Notes: generated by a model not told the origin, from the letters alone. Counted from the stretch's first letter, positions 35,603 through 44,339 are shown. The stretch: DNA of 64,000 nt from Caballeronia novacaledonica (GCF_900258035.1 NZ_OGTP01000001.1:372001-436000), one strand, 5' to 3'. Numbers and translations are program-made.

Positions 35603-36430
35603 ATGACGAGCACGACTGGCCTCATGATGAACACCGCGCCGATCGCACAACCGCCGGCGTCGACGCTCTCCGACATGCTCGCGCATTTCGCGTTGCTTGC
35701 GCCGGTATTCGACGCGATGCCCGACATCGTGTTCTTCGTGAAGGATCGCGAGGCGCGCTACGCGATGGTCAACCGCACGCTCGCGCGCCGCTGCGGCCAC
35801 AAGGACGACAAATCGGCGCTGCTCGGCAAGACCGCGGAAGACGTGTTCCCGAGGCGCTTCGGGCGCATCTACACGGCGCAGGATCAGGCGATCATCGCGC
35901 AGGGACATCAACTGATCGATCAGCTCGAATTGCATCTGTATCCGGGACGCGAGCCCGGCTGGTGCATGACCTGCAAGCAGCCGCTGCACGACACGCAGGG
36001 AAATATCGTCGGGCTCGCGGGAATTTCGCGCGACTTGCAGGCCGCCGAAGGAACGCACCCCGCCTACAGCCGGCTTGCGGCGGTCGTGCAGCACATCCAG
36101 GAAAACTATGTGCAGCCGCTCAACATGCGGCAGCTCGCGCAGATGGCGAACATGTCGATCGCGCAACTGGAGCGCTATTTTCACAAGGTCTTCCATTTGA
36201 CGCCGCGTCAGGTGCTGCTGAAGACGCGGCTCGATGCGGCCACCGCGCTGCTCGTCTCCAACGGAAAGGTCACCGATGTCGCCGCGCTGTGCGGATACAC
36301 CGATCACAGCGCCTTTACGCGCCAGTTCAAGGCGACGGTTGGGCTCACGCCGAGCGAATATCGGGCGCTGTTGCAGGCGAGTTCGTCGAGTGCTTCTCGC
36401 CCTGATTCCGGGCGGGCAGCAAACGTCTGA
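35603..36430 (+). CDS. AraC-family regulator with N-terminal PAS domain
   Basis: 275 residues. Residues 30-150 form a PAS-like sensor (FDAMPDIVFFVKDREARYAMVN ... GWCMTCKQPLHDTQGNIVGLAGISRD); residues 165-268 are an AraC DNA-binding domain (MRQLAQMANMSIAQLERYFHKVF ... VAALCGYTDHSAFTRQFKATVG). It lies 82 bases after the hydroxyproline dehydrogenase genes in the same direction and is their probable activator. A second in-frame ATG lies seven codons downstream. The PAS ligand could be a pathway intermediate; this is inference. Confidence 0.9.
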   Translation: MTSTTGLMMNTAPIAQPPASTLSDMLAHFALLAPVFDAMPDIVFFVKDREARYAMVNRTLARRCGHKDDKSALLGKTAEDVFPRRFGRIYTAQDQAIIAQGHQLIDQLELHLYPGREPGWCMTCKQPLHDTQGNIVGLAGISRDLQAAEGTHPAYSRLAAVVQHIQENYVQPLNMRQLAQMANMSIAQLERYFHKVFHLTPRQVLLKTRLDAATALLVSNGKVTDVAALCGYTDHSAFTRQFKATVGLTPSEYRALLQASSSSASRPDSGRAANV

Positions 36431-36769
36431 CGGGAAATCGGGGCACGCTTCGCGCCGAAATTACACGGTCGTGCGTTCAGGCCGAACCGCCAATCGGCCG
36501 AACGGCCCGCGCGATGCGGGTTTCGCGCGATTGCGCGCAAGTCGGTCCGGATTTTGCTCGATTACGCTCGCTGCGGCCGGGCAAACCTGCATCGGCGCCG
36601 CTCAAAACCGCGAGGCGTTCCGCACCGGCGCACACGCGACATAAATAACGGTGCGTTCGGAATTCCCGCCGCGTTTTCGGGTCAATCAATGCGCGCAACA
36701 GCGTGCGCGGCGGCGAGAGGATGGAGACCGTCGCGAGAATTCCGTTTTTTGGCAGCAGAAAAGAACATC
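36431..36769. other. Intergenic region before the single-domain response regulator
   Basis: 339 bases; I see no supported gene, hairpin terminator or clear promoter. It contains GC-rich partial dyads only. Confidence 0.5.
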
Positions 36770-37180
36770 ATGAACGAAGTGGCAAGACTGGGGCATATGC
36801 GGATCGTCCTGATCGAGGACGATCCCGAGAGCAGGGCATCGCTGCAGATGTTGCTGGAAGAAGAAGGAGCCGACGTAATCGCGGTGGCCGACGCCGAAGA
36901 CGGCGCGCAAGCCGCGATCGAGCATCTTCCGGATGCGGTGATCTGCGATCTCGACCTACCCGAGATGGATGGTTTCTATCTCATCCAGCGTTTGCGGGAT
37001 CACGAAATACGCGGCAACCTGCCGCCGTCCGTGGCGATCGCGCTGACGGGACATGACGGCGACGAATACCGATTGCGCAGTATCGGCGAAGGGTTTCAGC
37101 ACTTCATGACGAAGCCGGTGCATCCGGACGAACTCGTCGCGCTGATACAGGACGCGGTCGGGGCGCGCGTGGTGACGTGA
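36770..37180 (+). CDS. Single-domain response regulator (CheY-like)
   Basis: 136 residues, receiver only, with all canonical residues: acidic pair in LIEDDPES, phosphoacceptor Asp in VICDLDLPEMDG, Thr in ALTGHD and Lys in FMTKPV. No output domain, so it acts by protein contact or in a phosphorelay. No kinase is adjacent; the hybrid kinase at about 39.9 kb is the nearest possible partner. Start at 36770 chosen; GAAAAGAAC precedes it. A GC-rich hairpin follows the stop. Confidence 0.88.
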   Translation: MNEVARLGHMRIVLIEDDPESRASLQMLLEEEGADVIAVADAEDGAQAAIEHLPDAVICDLDLPEMDGFYLIQRLRDHEIRGNLPPSVAIALTGHDGDEYRLRSIGEGFQHFMTKPVHPDELVALIQDAVGARVVT

Positions 37181-37188
37181 AGCACCGA

Positions 37189-37219
37189 GGGCCGCCGTTC
37201 GCGGGCGGCCCGGACTTTT
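37189..37219. terminator. Probable terminator between convergent genes
   Basis: GGGCCGCC at 37189-37196 pairs with GGCGGCCC at 37204-37211, followed by GGACTTTT on the plus strand. Eight-pair stem with a short T-run; probably ends the response regulator transcript. Confidence 0.6.
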
Positions 37220-37388
37220 ACGACCGGTCGCGATTGCGCGCCCGCGTAGCGCCCGTAATGATCGCGATGCCCAGCATGATGACGGCGACGATCATGATCG
37301 TATGCTGCGAGACATGCATCGCGACGAGCGCCCACGATACCCCTCCGATCAAAATCAGCCAGCCAACAAGGTAAATGATCAGCGTCAT
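37218..37388 (-). CDS. 56-residue two-helix membrane protein
   Basis: A short gene with a consensus AAGGAG six bases before its ATG. The product MTLIIYLVGWLILIGGVSWA begins a first helix, a short loop with MHVSQHT follows, then a second hydrophobic stretch IMIVAVIMLGIAIITGA and a basic tail (TRARNRDRS). Probably inner membrane with the charged tail in the cytoplasm. No family recognised. Convergent with the response regulator. Confidence 0.8.
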   Translation of the reverse strand: MTLIIYLVGWLILIGGVSWALVAMHVSQHTIMIVAVIMLGIAIITGATRARNRDRS

Positions 37389-37539
37389 CGACTTCTCCTT
37401 TTTCGTTGTGTGCTAGAAATCGTTGCGTGGCCTTCATGAAAGGGCCTTATCCTTTCGACGCCCGGGCGCGCATAAGTTCACCGGATGCAAGGGGCGTACC
37501 GCGGGCGGCATCGTCGAACAAAACTACTAGAGCCAGAGC

Positions 37540-38211
37540 ATGCTGACCGTCCATCATTTGAATAATTCCCGCTCCCAGCGCGTCCTGTGGATGCTGGAAG
37601 AACTCGGCGTCGAATACGAACTGAAGCGCTATCAGCGCGACCCGCACACGATGCTCGCGCCGCCCGAATTGCGCGCGGTGCATCCGCTCGGCAAATCGCC
37701 GGTCGTGACCGACGACGGTCTGACGCTCGCGGAGTCGGGCGCGATCATCGAATATCTCGTCGATCGTTACGGCGAAGGCCGATTCTCGCCGCCGCCGGGA
37801 ACGTCGCCCGAACGCGTGCGCTACAACTACTGGATGCACTACGCGGAAGGCTCGGCGATGCCGCCGCTCCTGCTCAAGCTCGTCGCGCGGCGGCTGGAGA
37901 GCGCGAAGATGCCGTTCTTCGCGAAGCCGATCGCGCGGCGCATCGCGCAGACGATGCAAAGCAGTTTCATCGATCCGCAACTGCGGCTGCACTTCGGCTA
38001 TATCGAAGGCGAGCTCGCGAAGTCGCCGTGGTTCGCGGGCGAGACCTTCACCGCCGCCGATGTGCAGATGAGCTTTCCGCTCGAAGCCGGCAGCGCGCGC
38101 GCCGGCGCGAAGTCGATGCCGCATATCCGCGCGTTTCTCGAACGTATTCACGCGCGGCCGGCCTTCCAGCGCGCGCTCGAACGCGGCGGCCGGTACGACT
38201 ACGCAAGCTAG
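37540..38211 (+). CDS. Glutathione S-transferase
   Basis: 223 residues. N-terminal thioredoxin-fold domain with the cis-Pro site GKSPVVTDDG and ESGAIIEYLVDRYG, then an all-helical C-terminal domain with FTAADVQMSFPLEA, the N-capping motif (S/T-X-X-D). The likely catalytic residue is Ser10 in LNNSRSQRVLW. Cytosolic detoxification enzyme; substrate unknown. AGAGCC-type weak ribosome site. Monocistronic; the next gene begins 79 bases on. Confidence 0.9.
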   Translation: MLTVHHLNNSRSQRVLWMLEELGVEYELKRYQRDPHTMLAPPELRAVHPLGKSPVVTDDGLTLAESGAIIEYLVDRYGEGRFSPPPGTSPERVRYNYWMHYAEGSAMPPLLLKLVARRLESAKMPFFAKPIARRIAQTMQSSFIDPQLRLHFGYIEGELAKSPWFAGETFTAADVQMSFPLEAGSARAGAKSMPHIRAFLERIHARPAFQRALERGGRYDYAS

Positions 38212-38289
38212 CCATTCGGCCGACTGCCGGTATGGGAAATGCGTTGCGTACAATGACTCGCACGCAACCACTCAGCCCAAAGGCGACGC

Positions 38290-39927
38290 ATGGCCCGAAT
38301 CGTTCCCGACGACTGGAAAAATCTCGAAGCGACCGGCGCGGCGGCGCGCGAACTCGAAACGCTCGCGCTGCTCGAAAAGCTGCCCGACGACTACACGGTG
38401 TATCACGGCGTTCACTGGACTCGCGTCAACGAAGGTTTTTCCGTGTTCGGCGAGGCGGATTTCGTGGTCGTCGCGCCGTCGGGGCGCGTGCTGATGATCG
38501 AACAAAAGGCGGGTTTTCTGCGCGAGACCGGTCAGGGCCTCGTGAAGGTTTATTTGCAGAAGGAACGCAACGTCGCCATCCAGCTCGCGCGCACGCTCGA
38601 AAACCTGCACCGGCGCTTCACGGCGGCGTTCGGCGCGGGCACGTACCGGATCGAGGAACTGCTGTATTGCCCCGACTACACGGTGAAGAACGCGGCGATT
38701 GCGGGCGTCGCGCCCGCGCGCATCGTCGATGCGAGCCGCAAGTCGCAGCTTGCGCGCGTCGTGCTGGAAATTCTGCCGCCCGACGAGTCTCGCTTCGAAT
38801 CGGCGGCGCGCATTCATCACTTTCTCGCCGATGAACTCTCGCTCACGCCCGACACCAACGCGCTCGTCGGCGCGGCGAACACGCTCGTCACGCGGCTGTC
38901 GGGCGGGCTCGCGACGTGGGCGCGCCGGCTCGAATTCGAGCCGTTTCGCCTGCGCGTGATCGCAACCGCCGGCGCGGGCAAGACGCAGCTCGCCGTGCGC
39001 GTGATGCGCGACGCGCTCGCGCAAGGCAAGAGCGTGCTCTACGTGTGCTTCAACCGGCCGCTCGCCGATCATATCCGCGCCATCGCGCCGAAAGAGGCGA
39101 GGATCGCGAACTACCATCAGTTGAGCGCGTCCGTCGCGCGCGATGCCGGCAGCCCGCCCGATTTCACTCAGCCGAACGTCTTCGCCACGCTCGAAGAGCG
39201 CTTCGCCGCCGTGCCCGTGCCGGAACAGTGGAAGACGGACGTGCTGATCGTCGATGAAGGCCAGGACTTTCAGGCGGCGTGGGTCGAAGCGCTCGAACGT
39301 CTGCTCAATCCCGACGGCGCATGGTGGTGGCTCGAAGACCCGATGCAGAACCTCTATCTGCGCGAGCCGGTGCCGCTGCCGGGCTGGACCATCCTGCGCG
39401 AGACCACGAACTACCGCAGCCCGCGAGATCTGCTGGGCTTCATCCGCAAGATCGTCGGGCCGGATGTGCGTCTCGACGCGGGCAGTCCCTTCGACGGCTC
39501 GGACGTCAGCGTGTCGACCTATGAGGACGGGCATCCCGAGGAGATCATCGAGGCGACCAAGCGTGCGATCACGCATGCGCTCTCGCTCGGTTTTCGCAAG
39601 CAGGATATCGCGGTGCTGTCGTTCCGGGGGCGCGAGGGCTCGGCGCTCACCGGCGTCGATCATCTCGGTCCGCACAGGCTGCGCGCGTTCACCGGCACGT
39701 ATGACCTCTTCGGGAACCCGGAGTATCGCGAGGGCGACGTGCTGCTCGAATCGATCTATCGCTTCAAGGGGCAATCCGCGCCGTGCGTGATCCTGACCGA
39801 AGTCGATTTCGAGGCGCTCGACGAGCAGGCCGCGCGCAAGATCTTCGTCGGCGCGACCCGGGCGACGATGAAGCTGATCGTGGTCGCATCCGAACGCGCG
39901 GCCCAAGCCATCGACGCGCTGCCGTAA
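38290..39927 (+). CDS. NERD-domain superfamily 1 helicase
   Basis: 545 residues. Residues 15-130 resemble a NERD nuclease-related domain: FGEADFVVVAPSGRVLMIEQKAG supplies the acidic residue plus E-X-K core. The rest is a UvrD/REP-like ATPase: Walker A ATAGAGKTQ near residue 229, Walker B VLIVDEGQDF near 320, and motif VI FVGATRA close to the C-terminus. Nuclease-helicase fusions act in DNA repair or phage defence; which applies is not decidable here. It is three bases upstream of a hybrid kinase gene, a neighbour with no obvious link. Confidence 0.85.
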   Translation: MARIVPDDWKNLEATGAAARELETLALLEKLPDDYTVYHGVHWTRVNEGFSVFGEADFVVVAPSGRVLMIEQKAGFLRETGQGLVKVYLQKERNVAIQLARTLENLHRRFTAAFGAGTYRIEELLYCPDYTVKNAAIAGVAPARIVDASRKSQLARVVLEILPPDESRFESAARIHHFLADELSLTPDTNALVGAANTLVTRLSGGLATWARRLEFEPFRLRVIATAGAGKTQLAVRVMRDALAQGKSVLYVCFNRPLADHIRAIAPKEARIANYHQLSASVARDAGSPPDFTQPNVFATLEERFAAVPVPEQWKTDVLIVDEGQDFQAAWVEALERLLNPDGAWWWLEDPMQNLYLREPVPLPGWTILRETTNYRSPRDLLGFIRKIVGPDVRLDAGSPFDGSDVSVSTYEDGHPEEIIEATKRAITHALSLGFRKQDIAVLSFRGREGSALTGVDHLGPHRLRAFTGTYDLFGNPEYREGDVLLESIYRFKGQSAPCVILTEVDFEALDEQAARKIFVGATRATMKLIVVASERAAQAIDALP

Positions 39928-39930
39928 CGA

Positions 39931-41769
39931 ATGGCCGTCATCAGCACCGAACCGTCCCTGCGCGCGCCCGCCGCGCGTCCGTGGTTCCGCCGTCTCTGGT
40001 ATGCGGCGCTGATCGCGCTCGCGGTCGCGCCGCCGATCGGCGCGGTCGGCTACATGCTGTATTCGGGCCTCATTGCGCGCGAGACGCACAGGCTCGTCGT
40101 GCCTTACGACGTTTACTGGGACGCCGCGCAGTTCCAGATCGGCTATGAGCGCTTCGAGAATCAGGTGCTGCTTTACCGCAACGGCATCGACGAGGACGGG
40201 GAGGCCGTGCGCGCGAGTTATCGGCTGCTGCGCGCGCGGCTCAGGCAGGTGTCGGAATCGGCGGGATTGTCGGACGAACACGAAGCGCTGCTGAATCGGC
40301 AGCGCGAAATCCTGCGGCAGTTGGACACCGCGCTGGATTCCATCCAGTTGGACGTCGAAGGGCTCCAGGCCGGGCCTGCGCACACCTTGCGCGTGATCGG
40401 CGTGCTGCGTCAGAACGCGCCGGCCGTCGCGGAACTGGCGAGCGGGCGCCGGCTCATGGACGCGGCCGAGCGCGAGGCGATCGTGCGCGACTTCGAGGCG
40501 AAGCGTCGCTATCTGATCTACGGCGGCATCCTGCTCGGTCTGCTGTCGGCGGCGGCGACGGCGTTGCTGCTGCTGAACGGCTATCGGCGCACGCGCCTGA
40601 TCGAGCAGCAGCGCGCGGCGCTCGCGGCCGAGCATCAGGCAACCCGCGCGGCGCGCGAGGCGGGCGTCGCGAAGGACACGTTTCTCGGCATGATCAGCCA
40701 CGAGTTGCGCACGCCGCTGCACGCGATCGTCTCGTCGGTCGAATTGCTCGGGCTCAATACGCGCGGCGACGCCGACCGCAAGATCATGCAGCGTCTGGAA
40801 GCGGGCGCGCGTCATCTCGAAGCGCAGATGCGCGATCTGACCGATTACGCGCGGCTCGGCGCGGGCAAGCTCGAACTGCGCATGACGGTGTTCGATCCGG
40901 CGGAACTGCTCGATTCGATCGTCGATGCCAACACGCCCGCCGCGACCGCAAAGGGACTGGAATTGCGCGGCGACTACGCGGGCGAGCGCGAGCCGATCGA
41001 ATCCGATCCGCATCGCGTGCGGCAGATCGTGACGAATCTCGTGACCAACGCAATCAAGTACACCGAGGCGGGTTCCATCGACGTGCATTTCGCGCGCACG
41101 GACGAGCGGCTCGATATTTCCGTGATCGATACGGGCCCAGGCATATCCCGCGAGCAGTTGCCGCTCATTTTTCAGGAATTCACGCAACTCGATTCATCGA
41201 GCACGCGGCGTTTCGACGGCGCGGGAATGGGGCTCGCGGTCGTGCGCGGGCTTGTCGAACTGCTCGGCGGGAAGATCGAGGTGTCGAGCGAAGTGGGGCA
41301 AGGCGCCGCGTTTCGCGTGAGTGTGCCGGCGGCTTCGGCGGACCGGCTGCCCGGCGCCGAGCAGGAGGTCGATGCGCCCGAGTTGCGCAAATCGCGCGTG
41401 CTCGTGATCGACGACCACGAATCGATCCGCGATTCGCTGATCGAGATGCTCACGCATCTGGGTTATTACGCCGTCGCGTTGCCCGACGTCGACAGCGCGC
41501 TCGCCTGGCTGCGCGCCAACGACGCCGACGTGATCCTCGCGGACCTGCACATGCCCGGCAAGGACGGCTACTCGTTCGCCAACGAGTACCGCGCGCGCAG
41601 TGCGCCGGGGGCGAGCGTGCCGATCATCGCGGTGAGCGCGTACGCGCCCGAACTGGTGGACCCGAGCGCGGCGGTGCTGTTCTTCGACTACCTGTTGAAA
41701 CCGGTGCGCTACGAAGTGCTGAAGGGCGCGGTGCACCGCGCGGTGACCGTGCGGCGGCGCGTTGCGTGA
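39931..41769 (+). CDS. Hybrid sensor histidine kinase with C-terminal receiver
   Basis: 612 residues. Membrane helices near 22-48 and 190-215 enclose a mainly helical periplasmic sensor rich in Leu/Arg heptads. The HisKA box is FLGMISHELRTPLHAI; the ATPase has NLVTNAIKYTE, DTGPGISREQLP and GAGMGLAVVRGLVE. A receiver follows (VIDDHES, Asp in VILADLHMPGKDG, Lys in YLLKPVR). It starts three bases after the helicase gene and converges on a receiver-type regulator, which is the probable phosphorelay partner. Confidence 0.92.
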   Translation: MAVISTEPSLRAPAARPWFRRLWYAALIALAVAPPIGAVGYMLYSGLIARETHRLVVPYDVYWDAAQFQIGYERFENQVLLYRNGIDEDGEAVRASYRLLRARLRQVSESAGLSDEHEALLNRQREILRQLDTALDSIQLDVEGLQAGPAHTLRVIGVLRQNAPAVAELASGRRLMDAAEREAIVRDFEAKRRYLIYGGILLGLLSAAATALLLLNGYRRTRLIEQQRAALAAEHQATRAAREAGVAKDTFLGMISHELRTPLHAIVSSVELLGLNTRGDADRKIMQRLEAGARHLEAQMRDLTDYARLGAGKLELRMTVFDPAELLDSIVDANTPAATAKGLELRGDYAGEREPIESDPHRVRQIVTNLVTNAIKYTEAGSIDVHFARTDERLDISVIDTGPGISREQLPLIFQEFTQLDSSSTRRFDGAGMGLAVVRGLVELLGGKIEVSSEVGQGAAFRVSVPAASADRLPGAEQEVDAPELRKSRVLVIDDHESIRDSLIEMLTHLGYYAVALPDVDSALAWLRANDADVILADLHMPGKDGYSFANEYRARSAPGASVPIIAVSAYAPELVDPSAAVLFFDYLLKPVRYEVLKGAVHRAVTVRRRVA

Positions 41770-41778
41770 GCGTCGCCG

Positions 41779-42633
41779 CTAGCTGCGCATCAGCCGTTTG
41801 GAAAGATCCGCGACGAGAATGCCGAGCCGCGCGGGTTTTTCGAAACACGTCACGTTGTAGTCGCGGATAACCTGGCTGATCTCCGATTCGCTCGCCTTGC
41901 CCGTGGTCAGCTCGCCCGTGAGCACGAATACCGGCGCGTCCGGATTGTCCGACGCCCGCACCGCGCGAATCGCCTCCGCCGACGTATGCATGCCGAACAG
42001 CCAGTCCATCACGACGGCATCGAACACCTGGGTCTGGAGCGCTTCGAAGAACGCGTCGAGGCCGTAGAAGGCCATCGCCGTGAAGCCGGTGGCTTCCAGA
42101 TAGTCGTGGAGGTTGTCGGCGGAAGCGTGGTCGTCGTCCACCACGGCGATGACCGGCTTGTCGGTGTCGGGCCGGCGCGGCTGGATTTCGATCTTGTGGA
42201 CGTCGAAGGCTTCGTGCAGCAGCACGCCCTCGTGCTTCGCGACGATCCAGCGATTGTTGAGCTTCTGCGCGATGAAATCCGGGCGGCTGCCCGCTTCGAG
42301 CGCGCTGCCGACCCACGCCATGCAGGGAATTTCCATCGAGCCGAGTTTGAGCACGGCGTCGTGCGCGGTGCCTTCGGTTTCGTCGGGGCGCGTGTTGATC
42401 GAATCGAAGAGCTTGAGCGCGGGTTCGTCGAAGGCATCGGCGACGCGGCGGATCTGCGCGAGCGTCCACGGGCTGTTGCCACGCAGCTTGCGATGGCCCT
42501 GCGAAAAGCTCAGGTCGAGAATGCGGCACAACTCGGCGGTTTGCTGCCGCTTCCCGATGCCATGACGGCCCATCAGCTCGCGTACGCGCTCCGCGACGGC
42601 GAGGGATTCCGAAGAAGACGTTTCAGTGACCAT
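41779..42633 (-). CDS. BetR-domain DNA-binding protein with C-terminal receiver
   Basis: 284 residues. Residues 8-75 fit the BetR helix-turn-helix (ERVRELMGRHGIGKRQQTAELC ... FSQGHRKLRGNSPWTLAQIRRVADAF). A linker domain (80-155) follows, then a full receiver with VVDDDHAS, phosphoacceptor Asp in VVMDWLFGM, Thr in VLTGEL and Lys in CFEKPARL. The DNA-binding part precedes the receiver, the reverse of common regulators. ATG at 42633. It converges on the hybrid kinase gene with nine bases between stops, so the two are likely partners. Confidence 0.9.
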   Translation of the reverse strand: MVTETSSSESLAVAERVRELMGRHGIGKRQQTAELCRILDLSFSQGHRKLRGNSPWTLAQIRRVADAFDEPALKLFDSINTRPDETEGTAHDAVLKLGSMEIPCMAWVGSALEAGSRPDFIAQKLNNRWIVAKHEGVLLHEAFDVHKIEIQPRRPDTDKPVIAVVDDDHASADNLHDYLEATGFTAMAFYGLDAFFEALQTQVFDAVVMDWLFGMHTSAEAIRAVRASDNPDAPVFVLTGELTTGKASESEISQVIRDYNVTCFEKPARLGILVADLSKRLMRS

Positions 42634-42825
42634 ACGGCCAGTCGGATGCGTGAAAGTGGGACTGCGCGGAGTGTGGTTCGGCGCGGGCCGGACGGCCCTT
42701 CGCAGTCGATCCGACATTGTAAACGGCGCGGGTCCGCGTGCTCAAAATGCCTCGGCGGACCGCTTGCAACACATTGATGTTATTGAAAAACCAGTTGCGG
42801 ACGCCGTTCGCTGGCGCGCACTTCG

Positions 42826-43083
42826 TCACGCCAGCGCCGATTCCGGCATCGAAGCAGAGGGCATTTCGTCGAGCAGAGTCGAAAGCTGATTTCGCGCGTC
42901 GGCTGCGCCGAATTCGCGCAAGGTCGCGAGCAAGGTGCGCCACGGCGCGGGCCAGCGGGTTTCGCGCACGCAATGGCCGCTGGCGTCGGTGATGCGCAGG
43001 AGCGTGCTGTCGGGGAAGTAAGTCAGGGTGACGGGCATTCCGTCGAGTACACAGGTCGTGGTGCAGGCTTTCGAAGTGAACAT
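42826..43083 (-). CDS. Hypothetical protein, 85 residues
   Basis: Starts MFTSKACTTTCVLDGMPVTL with strand-like segments and ends in an Ala/Ser-rich tail; includes WPAPWRTLLATLREFGAADARN, an amphipathic helix. Two cysteines near the N-terminus (ACTTTC) and one at SGHCVRE. No signal peptide and no good ribosome binding site, but coding bias is normal. Not recognised. Confidence 0.55.
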   Translation of the reverse strand: MFTSKACTTTCVLDGMPVTLTYFPDSTLLRITDASGHCVRETRWPAPWRTLLATLREFGAADARNQLSTLLDEMPSASMPESALA

Positions 43084-43209
43084 GCTTTTTTAGGTCGAGT
43101 GATCGTCACGATTGACGGCCGGTGGCTTTAGCAACCGGCGTTCCCGGCGCGATCCCGGCGGCGTCAATCGGACAATCCTGCAACACAGTTGGCGATTGTT
43201 GAACGGAGT

Positions 43210-43230
43210 ATTGTCGTTTTTCACGACAAT
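43210..43230. promoter_or_regulatory. Perfect inverted repeat resembling the rhamnose promoter motif
   Basis: ATTGTCGT at 43210-43217 and ACGACAAT at 43223-43230, spacer of five. The nine bases CACGACAAT are the exact complement of ATTGTCGTG found at the rhaM promoter 5.5 kb away. It is a strong candidate binding site; the protein is unknown. Confidence 0.45.
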
Positions 43231-43417
43231 TGACGCCTTTATCGACGATAAACTCAACGCATTGTTGAATCGGAGTTTTATCGTGGTCGTTGCTGCTCTC
43301 TTGATCGGTCCCGTAGGTGTCGCGGCGCTTTTTGCATTCGCTCATTTCGCGGACAGGCATTTCAAGGATTCGCCTGTCCGATCGGGCAAGCCCTATCGGG
43401 ACAACTCTCTGCGTTGA
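43211..43417 (+). CDS. Possible small membrane protein, 68 residues
   Basis: From a TTG at 43211 (GGAG two bases upstream, a short spacing) the frame gives SFFTTIDAFIDDKLNALLN, one clear membrane helix (FIVVVAALLIGPVGVAALFAFAHF) and a basic tail. The start is uncertain, and it overlaps an inverted repeat that may be an operator. The hydrophobic segment is the main support. Confidence 0.3.
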   Translation: MSFFTTIDAFIDDKLNALLNRSFIVVVAALLIGPVGVAALFAFAHFADRHFKDSPVRSGKPYRDNSLR

Positions 43418-43473
43418 GCCGGGGCGGTTCAGGCGGCGATCCGCTTTTGCTATCGAACGATCGCCCTTTCGAA

Positions 43474-43502
43474 TTGTTGCGCTATTGGCGCGGGACTATA
43501 GT
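43474..43502 (+). promoter_or_regulatory. Sigma-70-type promoter of the first rhamnose unit
   Basis: TTGTTG at 43474-43479, 17 bases, TATAGT at 43497-43502, placing the start about 50 bases before the SDR gene. The -35 and spacer (ATTGTTGCGCTATTGG) match the rhaM promoter closely; see the finding on a shared motif. Confidence 0.6.
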
Positions 43503-43555
43503 GCCTCTCACGGCATGTCCACCCATAGCGACGAACAACGAAAGGAGACGAATCC

Positions 43556-44317
43556 ATGAACCGTATCGACCTGGCCGACCGCGTCGTGATCATCACGGGC
43601 GGGGCGCGAGGCATCGGCCTTGCGGTGGCGGAACGCGCGCTGGAATCGGGCGCGGATGTATCGCTCTGGGATCTCGACGGCGAACGCCTCGCGCGCACCA
43701 GCGCGGAACTCTCGGCGAAGTACAGGGAGCGCAAGGTCAGTGAAGCCGTCGTCGAACTGACCGATGAATCGTCCGTCGATGCCGCCGCGAAAAAGACCTT
43801 CGCCACGCACGGCCGGATCGACGTGCTCGTCAACAACGCGGGCATCACCGGCGGCAACGGCACGACCTGGGAACTCGCGCCCGACGTGTGGCGCCGGGTG
43901 ATCGACGTCAACCTCATCGGGCCGTATCTGACGTGCCGCGCCGTTGTGCCGCACATGCTGAAGGCGGGCTACGGGCGCATCGTCAATATCGCGTCGATTG
44001 CGGGCAAGGAAGGCAATCCGAACGCGTCGCACTACAGCGCGTCGAAGGCCGGGCTGATCGGGCTCACGAAGTCGCTCGGCAAGGAACTGGCGGGCAAGAA
44101 CATCCTCGTGAACGCCGTGACGCCCGCCGCAGCCAAGACTGAAATCTTCGATTCGATGTCGCAGCAGCACATCGATTACATGCTCTCCAAAATCCCGATG
44201 AACCGCTTCCTGATGCCGCAGGAAGCCGCGTCGCTGATTCTGTGGCTCTCGTCCGAAGACTGCGCGTTCAGCACCGGCGCGGTGTTCGATCTGTCGGGCG
44301 GACGCGCGACTTACTGA
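43556..44317 (+). CDS. SDR oxidoreductase, probable L-2-keto-3-deoxyrhamnonate 4-dehydrogenase
   Basis: 253-residue short-chain dehydrogenase. Cofactor motif TGGARGIG near residue 15, Asp in SLWDLDG indicating NAD preference, NNAG near 90, and catalytic Tyr-X3-Lys in HYSASKAG. It opens the rhamnose cluster; since the other SDR in the cluster is the L-rhamnose 1-dehydrogenase, this one fits the later oxidation of 2-keto-3-deoxy-L-rhamnonate (LRA5-type). GGAG lies about ten bases before the ATG. The exact substrate is inferred from context. Confidence 0.82.
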   Translation: MNRIDLADRVVIITGGARGIGLAVAERALESGADVSLWDLDGERLARTSAELSAKYRERKVSEAVVELTDESSVDAAAKKTFATHGRIDVLVNNAGITGGNGTTWELAPDVWRRVIDVNLIGPYLTCRAVVPHMLKAGYGRIVNIASIAGKEGNPNASHYSASKAGLIGLTKSLGKELAGKNILVNAVTPAAAKTEIFDSMSQQHIDYMLSKIPMNRFLMPQEAASLILWLSSEDCAFSTGAVFDLSGGRATY

Positions 44318-44339
44318 TTGCGCCTTCGGGAGAATCGCG

